From positions 2,046,001-2,110,000 of the forward strand of contig JARFIW010000831.1 of the NCBI GenBank assembly GCA_036346225.1: a stretch of 64,000 bases of DNA, given 5' to 3'. The stretch comes from Platerodrilus igneus. Its lineage: Eukaryota; Arthropoda; Insecta; Coleoptera; Lycidae. The notes under the pieces were generated by a model, which worked only from the letters and a program-made list of their open reading frames with translations, was not told where the DNA came from and made no database searches. A program made the translations under genes and the position numbers. Positions 35,470 through 46,600 of this stretch are shown here, in pieces (the stretch's first letter is position 1; every line of letters starts with the position of its first letter).

Positions 35470-35605
35470 GAGCTCGAATGTTTTTTTAGGAAGTTCCAGA
35501 GACTGACCAGAAGGTTCCACGGCAATTTATGACGCCCAATCTGTGGGGCTCGAATGTTTTTTAGGAAGTACGGAGCACAAAAAGGGTCTACGGCAATATA
35601 TATAA
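35470..35605 (+). repeat. Imperfect tandem duplication with primer-site-like motif
   Basis: GCTCGAATGTTTTTTTAGG at 35472 and GCTCGAATGTTTTTTAGG at 35548 begin two similar units of about 75 bases; both go on to AGGAAGT.C.GAG and end ACGGCAAT.TAT. Between them lies TGACGCCCAATCTGTGG followed by GGCTCG (35530-35552), which resembles a lysine-tRNA primer binding site with its usual downstream GGGGCTCGAA. This may be a decayed LTR/leader junction. Confidence 0.5.
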
Positions 35606-35777
35606 ATGATATTAAAATAATTGCGTTTAGCAAATTTAATAAATAAAACAGTATATACGATGTATAAATAAACACCCACTTTACGAAGGATCGAGGGTTT
35701 TTAACTATACAAAGCAAGCTAGTATTTACATAGCCATAAATGAAAGAATTTGTTTGTTTCATAAAGGGAATAAACAT

Positions 35778-35818
35778 TCATCGACTAGTTTCGATCTCTC
35801 TAGATCTCATCAGGATGA
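35778..35818 (-). ncRNA. Type I hammerhead ribozyme
   Basis: On the minus strand the order is: helix I TCATC (35818-35814), core CTGATGA (35813-35807), helix II GATCT with loop AGAG and AGATC (35806-35793), core GAAA (35792-35789), helix III with ACTAGT (last A of GAAA to 35784), cleavage base C (35783), helix I closing GATGA (35782-35778). All conserved core bases are present, helix I pairs 5 of 5, helix II 5 of 5, and helix III is a two-pair stem that is also a palindrome. The cut would be after the C at 35783. Minimal type I hammerheads with short helix III are known from Penelope-like elements and small retrozymes; those are thought to work best as dimers. No Penelope reverse transcriptase is visible beside it. 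Confidence 0.85.
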
Positions 35819-35928
35819 GATACATCATTGCGATTTGTAAATTCTATTCTTTACATGCCTAATCATTTCAAGTGTTTCCTTTTGTAAATAGTTTAGAACG
35901 GATAGCAATTTGGTGATCAACATAAGGT

Positions 35929-35941
35929 AATCAAACCCAAC
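35929..35941 (+). repeat. Target-site duplication (left) of SINE copy 4
   Basis: AATCAAACCCAAC, repeated exactly at 36239-36251. Confidence 0.9.
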
Positions 35942-36238
35942 TTTACATGTGATTTTCCAATGCTCCATCCGAAGGTACTACATTGGCCAGGAAGAGAGTT
36001 GTTTTTACCTGGAAAATTTGGAATTTTGCCGAATTCTTGCTGTTTCAAGCAAGGTAGGGATGTTTGACGTGCGTGACAACACTCACACACGGGACCTGCA
36101 TTTTACCTCTCATCCGAACGAAAGTGTATTTTTGTGAAAAATGCTCGCCTAACATTTTTCAAGCGGACCGTATCGGGATTCGAACCCGGTACCTTGGGCG
36201 TAGTAGTCACACACATACCACTACGCCACGAAGCCGCC
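35942..36238 (-). mobile_element. tRNA-derived SINE, copy 4
   Basis: Minus strand: head GGCGGCTTCGTGGCGTAGTG with box A TGGCGTAGTGGT and box B GGGTTCGAATCC (reading through 36238-36165, one base altered), body with GCGAGCATTTTTCACAAAAA, CACGTCAAACATCCCTACC, and tail CCAATGTAGTACCTTCGGAT.. GGAGCATTGG, then AAAATCACATGTA. The 13-bp exact duplication defines both ends and shows there is no poly-A tail. The host sequence is that which carries the hammerhead ribozyme 120 bases away. Confidence 0.95.
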
Positions 36239-36251
36239 AATCAAACCCAAC
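36239..36251 (+). repeat. Target-site duplication (right) of SINE copy 4
   Basis: AATCAAACCCAAC, identical to 35929-35941. Confidence 0.9.
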
Positions 36252-38940
36252 CACGTGCTGGACCCTGATGAAGTTTCGAGATTGTTGCAGGCGAATTCCT
36301 CGTAACGACATTTCTGTATTATTTTTGCGAATTTCTAGGCGATAATTCAATTTTCGTAGATCTAACTCTATTTACAAGTATGATTGGATAATTAGGAAAT
36401 GTTGCATTGGTCTTGCGTGGTAATTTAAATGTTTAAATGTTATTGGTTGATTCGAATATAATGTATAATCAATTTAATTAAATATCTAGAGCGCAGTATC
36501 AGTTCAAGTTAACATTTGTTTTCTGCTTTTCCGATATACTTCGATCCTGGTTGTTGCTTTATGCGGTTTAGCCGTTCACCATTTTTGGGATTTGTGACTC
36601 CAGGACTGTTTGAGGCAATCTATTTGGTGATACTTTGTTATGGTTGCTCAATAAACTCATTTAAGAGGATTTACATATCGAAGTTGAAGGTGCCATATGT
36701 TTCTGTTCGTATTGATCATCTGCTGATCGATGTATATGTTATCGTAGTTCATTGCCCGTTGTACGGGTTTTAGATTTTAGATTTTAGATTTCGGAATTCA
36801 GATTTCAGATTTTAGGCTTTAAGTCTTTAACTTAAGAGTTTTAATTGTGAAGCGTGAAACCCGATAAGCTTCAAGTTCAATTGTTATCCTGCGACGCTTG
36901 GCAGTTGTTGGGAATTCCGTCATTGCAACCTCCTGAGTCGACCTTGGATGGGTATCGTTATGCATGATTTTTATTATAAGTTTATTGAATGCAAATTTAA
37001 TAACGTTAATGCATGAACCTTTTAATGATATTTGTGTACATTTTATGATGAAATATTTCAGTAGTTACAATTTGAACCATCACATTAATTATTCATTTTA
37101 CAATAATCAATAACAATCAACGCTTATTTATATTTACAAGTGCACCACTGTATATAATTTATTGTGCTAATTTGAACCTTGTGTAACTGATATCGGTGCA
37201 CCAATATCCCCTTTACATACAGTGCACAATTAATATTAAGTATTCCGTCATTTCACATACATAAAATAATAGGTAAATAATTTACGTAAACTTGATTCAA
37301 TAAGGTATATGTATTGATGCTGTAGATTGTTTAGAAATTTAGTAAATATTGTGATAGTGTACTGGTATTTATTTGGGTATGTTCCGTAGTTGTATGTGTG
37401 ATTTAAGTATCATTTTATGGTAGGATATTTGAGTATCTTTTCGACGGGAGAACGTCCCAATTGGGTTCGCGGAAATTCAGGTTATGTCAATTGGGTGGCG
37501 CTCATTAATTTTCGATCTCAGATCTTTCTTTTGGGATGGTTTCGTGAGACCCTCCTCCTCCACTGATCTAGTTACGGCAAACGTTCCTAGTATTTTCCGC
37601 TGTTCAGTTATACCTATTCGTCCTCGTTATTGTATGTATATTTATTTTTAGGCGTTAGCGCCTGGCGGTCTTTATCTAGCCAACGTTTCTTTTTATAAAT
37701 GTTACGATTGGTAACAGTGGGACAATCGTGTAGCAAGATACACCTCACGTAATATGATATTACCTAAATTGTGCATGTAAATTTAACTTAGACAGCAATT
37801 GCATCACTCGGCAAAACGTGATCTGTAGATGTTATAACAATGGCATTAGAGCCGCGCAAGTGTGAAAATAGCGCGTAAATAATTAGTGAATTTAATAAGG
37901 ACGTATAAATTGAACTTCGTTTAGTACGTTACAGTCCAAACTTGCTTTTTTCACCAACTATTTAAAAGTTCATGGGTAAATTTATCATTTGCTTTTAATA
38001 TACTTTTTATGTTGTATATGATGAAATAGTTATTAAAGAATTTAATTTGTTTGCTTTAACTCTGTAATTGCATAACTGTTTTATGCTCAAGTTATTTAAA
38101 TGCAAATAAATTATATGGCATCTGCATAAAAGTGTTTTAATGTATCTACTTAAAGGACATTAAAACAAACATTACTAATTGCAGGCATACAAAGTTTTAA
38201 AAATATGTTACAAAATATCGCTGATTAAAAAACAAAATTGCTACTTTTATACAAACTTTTTTATTTTCATGGTATCTAATGAGCGTCATACCGTACGACA
38301 GAATTTAGAATAACCATTACTTACTTGTTTATTTGTATATTTTTTATTGGTCTATTTTTGCCGCTTTGACTAATCATTGATACCAGCCGGGCGAGTACAA
38401 CCACATCTGGAAGAGTATACGTGTTTTCTTTAAAATAACTGACTTGGATAATAATGACGCTGATTGTGATTCGATTAGATAGATGAAATCAGCATGCTTA
38501 ATCTACAACTGCATTAAAATATTTTAACACTGCGGTTCCCAAACTGTGCGACCAATTCTTCTTGAACAGAGAGGGGAAGGGAGATAAAGTTTACATGGGG
38601 GCGTCAAATTAATAAACGTTTACATTTTTGTTTCAAATTTAAAGTTGAAAGTATATTATCACAGGAAATATTTATAATTAACATTAAAATAAAACATATT
38701 TAAGGCATAGATCTGCATAGACATGCTTTTTAGGTATCGTTTTACTATATAAAACACAACTAGTACAATTTTTTCAACGTTTTTTATTTTTATAAGAAAC
38801 CCGTGCATGTATTTTAGTTAACTTTTCAACATCACCAACATTAAGGCACTTCTCATATCGCACAAACCAGCTTCTAAATTTCATCCTCATAGAAATTTAG
38901 TGCCTAATATGCCAGCCACTGCAGCACGGTCATTAAATAT
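36252..38940. other. Unassigned AT-rich DNA
   Basis: No protein-like frame. A short TTTTAGA array sits at 36768-36815. A GC-richer part at about 37440-37620 shows nothing recognisable. Confidence 0.5.
36768..36815 (+). repeat. TTTTAGA short tandem array
   Basis: Five units of TTTTAGA/TTTCAGA in a row with small variants, near a second cluster of TTTAGGCTTTAAG. Confidence 0.75.
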
Positions 38941-38949
38941 CCTCATAGT

Positions 38950-39720
38950 TGTATCACTAACCACCTAAATACTCTTATAAGTAGAAGAACAAGTGGTGTT
39001 CCTGGACGTCAGATCAAAGCTTTACGGGGGGTGATTAAATTATTTCCAGCCATATGCTTCGATGATATTTTGGGTTTGACATGCCACGTGGGGACAGGCA
39101 TTGTCATACAGCAAAATAGTTAGTTTCCTAAGCACGTAACATCTTTTGTTTCGGATTGTACAACGCAATTTAATTAAGCTGTCACAACTATCTCTCGGAA
39201 TTTATTGTGTCATTCACAGCCAGAAAATCCACAAGCAATGCCCCAGTCTATCTCAAAAACGCAATGCATATGGTTTTGCGTGTTGAATTTGTTTACTTCA
39301 ACTTCGGTCTTTTGGATTATATTGAACGTTCTTATTCTATGGATTACTGTTTTGAATCCAATGTCGCACAAGTCATACATGTTTTGTCGCCATTAACAAT
39401 TTGTCTTAAAACTCATCATCTTGTTCGTAGTACCGACCAAGGAAATTCAAAGCACTAGCTACACTGCATGATCGGTTTTCTTGATTTTCGGTGCCCCGTG
39501 TGAGCACAACTTTCGATAACTTAAGCGTCTGTTTTCCTAAACTAACAGATTAGCTTTTTGCTAACGACACTTTAAATACTTCACTGTACGTACCACTCGA
39601 TTGGACATGATGTTCTATCCGTACACTTCACTAACATGGCGATTGATTTCGCCAGCTTTCAAGACTTTTGCAGCCAGAAAACAAATCACAGAGTAATTTC
39701 ACAATCTGCTAGATTTTCAA
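38950..39720 (-). pseudogene. Mariner-type transposase, decayed
   Basis: Read on the minus strand over several frames. Near 39710-39640 an N-terminal helix-turn-helix piece of the family type is suggested (AIEIHRQ-like and VYG). At about 39450-39390 comes LNFLGRYYEQDDEF, the linker before the first catalytic aspartate (family form G.DEF...IVTGDET). At 39115-39073 LLYDNACPHVACQTQ stands for the second catalytic box HDNARPH. It ends with AYGWK and a decayed HPPYSPDL. Frameshifts and stops are frequent, so it is inactive. The terminal inverted repeats were not identified. Confidence 0.8.
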
Positions 39721-42700
39721 TTGATTGAGGCACCTTAAATTCGCTGTTTTTAAATACCGTCTGTGCAAGTTTGAGTTTTATATTTGAAGTTTGTTTCCAT
39801 ATTTCTTTCGACCTTAAAGCAACTACAGCGAAAAAAAATACAATTACGAACGAGTAAGATGTAGGAAACGGTAACAGTATCCAAAATATTTTTGCTTCAA
39901 CATTTATCTATTTATAACTGTAAGAAGAAGAACAATTGAATCTTGCTAAAGTACAGCAGAAAAATTAAATTTTGTTATTGCTTTTTACAAATTTTTGTAA
40001 TGAATTGCTTCGTAACCATTACCTTACCTTACCATTACCTTGCAGTTATAAATGGATAAATGTACTTTCAAATTGATTTGTTACCTAACTCCAGTCACGC
40101 AATTTAATATAATCTTCTGCGAAAAGGTATTTGCTGAAAGTAGAGCACCAGTTTTCTAAATAACGTTCCACCTGTTTTCCTTTGATTTGTTATTCCTTAA
40201 CTTGTTACGCCGCTTTAGCTCCACGAAGTTTTACCGTAATATTAGGTATAGGGGATTCGTTTAATTCAAAAAGGGAATGCTTTATTTCCCATTGTTATTG
40301 TAGTATAAATTAGGTTATGACGCATAAAATTGCGGTTTCTAAGTTCTCATGCACTACAGTTCAAGAAACTACAGTTTATGGTATGTGATCACATAAATAA
40401 ACATTTTCAAACGCCTTGAAGTATGTTGGTTTACACCTTAATCAATGAAAACGTTGGACGGCGGGTGGGACAACGATTAACTTTGAAAGAATGCGCGAAT
40501 TTTGGCGAACTACCTTGTGGTGGGCGTTTTTAGTGCGTGTTGAAGAATGCATTGAAGTTTACGTGTGAATGTCTCTACTGTCCTTTAATTACCTTAATAT
40601 CTTTTGCGGTCCCCAAAGTTGTAGGTTCTACAACTCCACTGTGGAATTTGAAAAAAAAACAGTGTCCGAACATCTCGAAGAACCAGCTGTGCGCTTAGAC
40701 GCCAGAATAAATGCTACACCTACCTTAAACTACGACTATTAATTAAAAATAAGCTGTTCGTTACTTTGTAGTGTATTACATTGCATTACATTGTATTAAA
40801 ATTTGTACAACGCGGGCTCTCTGCTGAACCACATGTAACATTATTTTGAAATGTTAACTAATAAACAAATTCATTGATTAATTAAATTTCAATAACTTGT
40901 ATAACTTATAGGCAAGAATTCCATAATAAATTACTTTTATATTTTACTTAGCATCCCGTATAATAAAGACCAGGTTTAGAAATAGCTTAAGGCTTCAATA
41001 TTGTAAATTCCAGCGGCAGTCATCATAATTTAATGGTCCCACCTTGCAAATCCGAATGCAAAACCCTTTTAAAGCTTATGTCGATTATAGATTGACAAAT
41101 ATGATAAAATTAAATGGCATAGTACCTTTTAACGTAAACAAAGACAAGCAATTTTCAGTGGTAAAACTTAATCTTCTTAATATTTTCGTTGATTGACAGC
41201 GGGTTATAGAAAACGAAACATTATAAATAGCCAAACTATTTCCAATTTGATTTGTTCACAGATTGCAAGTAATTTTAAGTAGTCTGGAGACATCCATTGT
41301 ATTTAATTCATTTTGGCTCAAGTAGGTTAACCGGTCTTTTGTTAATGGCAGACCACTGTCGCCAATGGGTATGGTCCACATTTCAATAATTAAAATTTCA
41401 AGAAGATACAACATAGTTATACCATTAGAAAAATAATTGCTTCCGTGACCCTCATCTCCAAAAGGGTTGGATTTGGTTTCTGAAATCTTGTTTTTGGGAG
41501 GTTCTGTTAATAGTCATTGGATAACAGAAATATGACGTAAATAATGGTTAGAGTAGGAATTAATCTATATAACTTAAAGCTTTAGGCAAAAGAGGGAGAT
41601 TCCAATGGGGTTGTTTGTTGTAAAAAGGTAGAAAGTCAGCGAAGTTCGCGGGTAGCGTTCTCCGGCAACACAGATATGATATTGCACTTAGTATCACGAT
41701 AGTGAAATTGGAAAGGAGTAATTAACTCTTCCAGTTCGCAGGGGTAACGCCCGTGTGTTCGCGGATTTATCAGTGATATAAAGTAAAGAATAAGAAGCTT
41801 GTATGCGTGTGACGCACAAGTTAAGTTAAATTATCAACAAAATCCTGTCGGGTTTGTGTGCCATTCAATTATTTTATAATTGCAAGAAACAAGAGCAACA
41901 AGCGAGATTGTCTCCCCCAATTTAAGAGCTGTTCTGCGTTTGGAGGCAAGCAATGGACGATTTTTAGTAAGTAAGTTTTTTTAGTTAAGTTAGCATGACT
42001 AATTTTTAGTTAATTTATTTGTTAGGACTTTTGGCCATAAACCGTAGGATTATTTTAGTGTACAATTTATAAGATAAGTTTCTTCCATATAAAGTGTTTG
42101 GGAATTACTTATGTACGCAAAATTATCATAATTCCATATTCACTTATTCAATTAAATTTCTAAATTAAAATCAATGAATGTAAGAGGTTCACGTTTATTG
42201 CTCTGTTAATTAAATAGTTTTTGTTTGCCGTTGATTAAGTCGATAGTTTTTTTTATTTTTTATCATGAAAGTTGCATAAGTAGTCAAAAGGAAAGAATTG
42301 ATTAAAAGAAACAATTGTCGTCTTTGGGATGACAAGTCTCTCAAAGTTTTGCATGAACATTTGGACATTCTCGACTTGTCTGGCGCCCTTGGTAATTGTT
42401 ATTAAGCCACAATATTTATGAAAGGTAAGTGCCAAATTTTTTTGTAGTATATTATATATTAATTTAGCCCTTTCTGCAAAATTTTATGATCCACGACCTT
42501 CCGCTAGCTAGTGCCGGTGACCCCTCTTTAATTTTTGTTTTACAGGCCGCCCCATTTTATAATTTTACTGAAAAATATATACTTAGTAGCTTTTCCGCCT
42601 GTAACACACACTTGGTACTGTGTTAATCTTTAACTGTCATTTCTCTATAATAAATTGTATTTTTTTACAAGGAGTGTTAATTTTTTCACTTGAATCGCTT

Positions 42701-42779
42701 ATATTTGTAGTCTAGTCTCTCTGAAGTTGAAGTTTAGGTGAATTAGCTTGTTCAAATATATTTACTTAGTAGGAGAGCT
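39721..42779. other. Unassigned AT-rich DNA
   Basis: Three kilobases with no protein-like frame. Moderately GC-richer patches at 40440-40720 and 41620-41780 could be LTR or untranslated parts of old retroelements but show no defining motif. Confidence 0.45.
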
Positions 42780-43640
42780 ACATTACAAATAAATTGTCGT
42801 AGAGTTCTTCCGCTTACTTATGGACCTCGGTGACCAAGAATATGGTAGACACTCTTAAACACTTTACCGCGTGATACCTTGCTAGAGAAAATGATATATG
42901 TTTAGCTGCTAAATTTACATGAAGAGCAGCGAAAATTCTTGTTTTTATAGGTCTGGCTTTTATACAATTAGCCAATAAATAAGTACTATCACAAGTTGTG
43001 ATATTCAGCCCAGAGCTTGGCGATTTTTACCTTATGGTTTTAGATGAATTATGCAATGTATCCAGACTTCCCATGAGATTTCTTCTTCACAGGTGTTTGT
43101 AAACTGTTATATCTACTAGACATGGCTTCCAACGTAATCCCTCCACTGATAGTTTGTGCTGACGATAGCATCATTTGTACTTCTGAACAGTTCAGCTCCT
43201 TGTATAGACTTGCAAAATGTAAGTCTTCAACTATTTCTGCACCCTAACAGAATCTGGTATAGCAAATGAAATGATAATTATTAGCAGCTATCTGTTGCTT
43301 CGTCAAGTTGTATGGCAAATAAGTTTCTTACTAACGCAGATTCAAGCTGTTGCCGACCGTCCAGAAATATAACATTAAATCTTCAATAAATTTTATTGTT
43401 TAGCATAGTTTTTACCTACTCATTATTGTTTCTAGACGACGGATACAAGGAGTTGCCATTCGGTCTTACGTGGCTTTTTGCATTTGGCTATTCTGTGTAT
43501 TATAATCGAACTTATCTACATATTCGTAGTGTAGAGTTTCTAAATGCTTTAGCAGTTTATCGGGTTTCATTCTATCTACAGCCATCTTGAGATAAGCAAT
43601 ACCCTGAGATTTTTTTACACCACTTAGTTCACTCCGACGT
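42780..43640 (-). pseudogene. hAT-type transposase (ZBED5/Buster-like), decayed
   Basis: Read on the minus strand: MAVDRMKPDKLLKHLETLHY with following YVDK (43600-43520) is the end of the BED zinc finger with its H..H pair; around 43350-43250 decayed sequence corresponds to the NLDESTD region; EDLHFASLYKEL and further FCKSIQGAELFRSTND with YQWRDYVG (43240-43130) are the RNase H-like catalytic region; TRIFAALHVNLAAKHISFSL (about 42990-42900) is the family segment NTRIFA.LCE..GA.H..LL followed by the H.EVRWLSRGK-like stretch. Frame changes and stops occur throughout. This type is a common source of domesticated genes, but this copy is clearly broken. Confidence 0.75.
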
Positions 43641-44164
43641 TTAAGTATATTTGATCATATTTAGTGTTTTTTAATTTATAACAGGATTGGTACTGGTACT
43701 GGGCATTACTGATGCCCTAGAAGCTTCTTCAATTGAATTGAATTGGGAAAGGTGGTAAACGGCACACGCACTTAGACCTCTAAGTGGACCCATTGTGCTG
43801 CCTTCCTAGCTTTAATTTAGTCCTTCATCACTTATCCACTTGATTGTGCAGGTGAGTTTGAGGATGTCGGACCAGTGCATGTCTCCCATTCTGTCCTTAT
43901 CAGGCCAGAAATCTCTTAGCATGATCCTCGAAGTCGGTCGAGTGCCGAACATGTGAATAAAATGTACACCGAAGTCTCGTCTTTTTGCTGACATCCGCGA
44001 CAGGTGGGGGTCAGCCGACAGACCCATCCTGTGCAGATACTTCTTTAGTTTGCACTGCCCAGTCAGAATACCGAACAACAACCGTTATTTCCGTCTTGGC
44101 AAGCATATGACAAATTTTTCTAATTTAATCATGAAAGACCTAGTAGAAAGTTTTGCCTGTCAGC

Positions 44165-44177
44165 TGTCTGTCGTACA
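44165..44177 (+). repeat. Target-site duplication (left) of SINE copy 5
   Basis: TGTCTGTCGTACA, repeated exactly at 44477-44489. Confidence 0.95.
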
Positions 44178-44476
44178 TGGGCGGCTTCGTGGCGTAGTGG
44201 TATGTGTGTGACTACTACGTCCAAGGTCCCGGGTTCGAATCCCGACACGGTCCGCTTGAAAAACGTTAGGCGAGCATTTTTCACAAAAATACACCTTCGT
44301 TCGGATGAGAGGTAAAATAGAGGTCCCGTGTGTGAGTGTTGTCACGCACGTTAAAGATCTCTACCTTGCTTGAAACAGCAAGGGTTCGGCAAAATTCCAA
44401 ATTTTCCAGGTAAAAAAAAACTCGTTTCTTGGCCAATGTAGTACCTTGGAGTGGAGCATTGGAAAATCAAATGTAA
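44178..44476 (+). mobile_element. tRNA-derived SINE, copy 5
   Basis: The best-preserved copy. Head GGCGGCTTCGTGGCGTAGTG with box A at 44190-44201 (TGGCGTAGTGGT) and box B GGTTCGAATCC (44231-44241, exact). These are the internal RNA polymerase III promoter. The body has GCGAGCATTTTTCACAAAAA, GAGGTAAAATAGAGGTCCCG, CACGTTAAAGATCTCTACC and CAAGGGTTCGGCAAAATTCC. The tail holds CCAATG (44433-44438) and CATTGG (44457-44462) around an inner stem, and ends AAAATCAAATGTA without poly-A. The 13-bp exact target duplication fixes the ends at 299 bases. It lies inside the I/Jockey-like remnant and therefore is younger. Confidence 0.95.
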
Positions 44477-44489
44477 TGTCTGTCGTACA
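44477..44489 (+). repeat. Target-site duplication (right) of SINE copy 5
   Basis: TGTCTGTCGTACA, identical to 44165-44177. Confidence 0.95.
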
Positions 44490-45829
44490 AGCCCGCCTGT
44501 CTTTATGACGGCGGAGGGTTGTTTGCCTTATCATGAAGATGGCGGTATAAGAACCGATAGCCTGGGGTCCGCTATGCTCTGAACCGAGCCCTTTCTCGCC
44601 AGAGTTCTGCCTGTTCATTGCCTGTTGACCCAAACTAGCTCCATGATGTTAGTATTAGAAGCGAGTTCAAGGATACTATGGTGTTGTAGTATCACCCCTG
44701 AAAGGAGCTTCTGCTTATCTAGGATCAGAGGAGCTACTCTAGCATCACTCATAATGCGCATAGTTTTATAATGGACTCTACGTTTCAGAATGGCGCTAAC
44801 ACCGTACATGATGGCTGACCTCTGCTTGGAATACAATAGTCGGTTTGCACAGTCTGACACTTCCATGATGGCCTAGCTAATCTGCCAAGATGCCTGCTCC
44901 AGTACCTTCATTTGTTTTAGAACCATCTATGTAGATGAATCTCTCGGTTGGGGACGCGTCTTTAGTTCTGAGACAAACCCCCCGCAGCGTTTTCTGAAAA
45001 TCATTGTGGGTGCGATTGAATTCATCACTCTTCTCAGAAGAGGCATGTTGCATACCACCTTCCCTAGCATGTTGTGGTGTCTACTCCCGCCGTCCTAATC
45101 TATTTATATATCTTTGAACCACAGCCTACGTGCCGCCTTCAGAGCCATTTCCCTCACATGCAGGTCCTACGGAGTGGGGCCTAGAATGACATCCAAGACT
45201 GCCGTGGATGTGGATCACATTGCGACCGTGATCCTTAGACAGGCCAATCTTTCGATATGTCAGCTTTTTAGCTACATGGGCTAGCTTGATCCTGGGCCAC
45301 CAGACTAGAGCTCCATAGCAAAGCGTTGATCCAACTACTCCAGTGTATAGCCACAGTACAGCCTTTGATGGAAACCTCAAAATATACCTGTGGTACGTAT
45401 ATACTGCCAGAAGAGTAAGTTGGCCATCATAGTTTTGGCTTGTAGATGTTTGGCCCAATTCAGCCTCTTATCAAGGATAATACCCAGGTACTTGACCTCT
45501 CCGAAAAAAGCATAGGGGTTTGGAAGAGTTTTGGCAATCTAGTTACCATTAACTTCCTTTTATTAGAAAAAGCCCCAGTCTCGTTTTATTGAGGTTGATG
45601 GCTAGAGAGATATCGGAACACCAGTGCTCCATAATCTTATTGCTGCTTGCTCCAAACTACATAGAAGGTTCTTGGTTCCTAAGCGTAAATCTACCTCCAA
45701 TTAAAAATCTAACCATATTTACTTGTGTTTGCGTAAATATAATTTAAAGAAATCTAATTTTTTCTTAGTTTGATCTTCGACTGACAAAATCTCTTGCGTA
45801 ACGGAGCGCCACAACACATCGCGTGAACT

Positions 45830-46600
45830 ATCTGAAACTCATCCTTGTTCTGGTACCAATTCGATTAAAGAACACATTGCAGTTGTTCGTGTGCTAATTG
45901 AATGGTATCGACACTTCGCAAAGATTGAAATTTTGGAATAATATGGTATCGGCTATTTAAATATCTAAACAGCAGCAAAAGGCAGTTGCGTTCAGCAATA
46001 TCTTATGTCGTTAGGTTTCAATGCTGCTAAATTACGATCAAAAAGCTGCACGTATAAGGAATTTCTGAATTACTTCAAACTCGGCTTGAAGGAAAATGGT
46101 TAGTTCTATTGGACATAAAATCACCACCCACGACGAATCAAAACGTAGAAGCATGAAGTGCGAAAGAAAATCGAAGGAAACCCAGTGAAAGCCAAAACTC
46201 CAACATGTGCCTGAAAAGAGTTAACTACGATTTTTTGACACTAGAAAGGGATTTTATTGCTCGTTTTCTTCTACTGATATCAGATCATCAATGTAACCTA
46301 CCACTGTGACGTGTGCATCGACGCCAAAGACACGATTCGCAGCGTGTTGCTTCATGACAATGTCAGGCCCCACACAGCGGACGAAACCTAGCAAAAACTG
46401 GTAGCAATATGTTGAGAAACGTTTGGTTATCCATCTTACAGCTTAGACTTAGCAATTTTATATGTTGAAATCCTAGAGAACGCACTTTGAAGGAGTACGA
46501 AACCAACGGTTAAATGGAAATTATTCTACGCAAGTGGTTCTATACGCGCCTACTTTATTATGCAAGATAGTAACAAAAGATGGCCCAAAACCTTAGGAAA
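45830..46600 (+). pseudogene. Mariner-type transposase, decayed
   Basis: Plus strand. EWYRHFAK near 45899-45925 is the form of the N-terminal YEWF.RF box. HDNVRPHTADET at 46353-46388 is the second catalytic box with its D, N and H in place. GYPSYSLDLA near 46428-46457 corresponds to HPPYSPDLAPSD. Further on, EIILRKWFYTR and a WPKTL.KV stretch fit the family C terminus (GI..LV.RW.KC). The reading frame is broken many times. The terminal repeats were not identified. Confidence 0.75.

Larger units (their letters stand above)
43800..45670 (-). pseudogene. I/Jockey-like non-LTR retrotransposon with RNase H, decayed
   Basis: Minus strand, several frames. From the 5' side: NLNKTRL.LF after the reverse transcriptase catalytic box (about 45600), VKYLGI.LDKRLNWAKHLQ (about 45500-45440), VLWLYTGVVGSTLCYGALVWWPR (45370-45290), an RNase H opening IYIDGSKTNEGTGAGI (about 44940-44890), then a tail ILTGQCKLKKYLHRMGLSAD (44070-44010), which in the family is followed by a cysteine-rich end. 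The catalytic box itself and everything before it are missing. SINE copy 5 is inserted between the RNase H and the tail. Confidence 0.8.

Noticed and set aside
35349..35777. A 142-codon minus-strand frame next to the hammerhead
   Set aside because: Hydrophobic and AT-driven composition, no reverse transcriptase, GIY-YIG or other motif. It may be untranslated body of the ribozyme-bearing element.
36260..36290. CCTGATGAAGTTTCGAG near SINE copy 4 as a hammerhead
   Set aside because: CTGATGA is present on the plus strand but GAAA follows only on the opposite strand, so the core cannot form.
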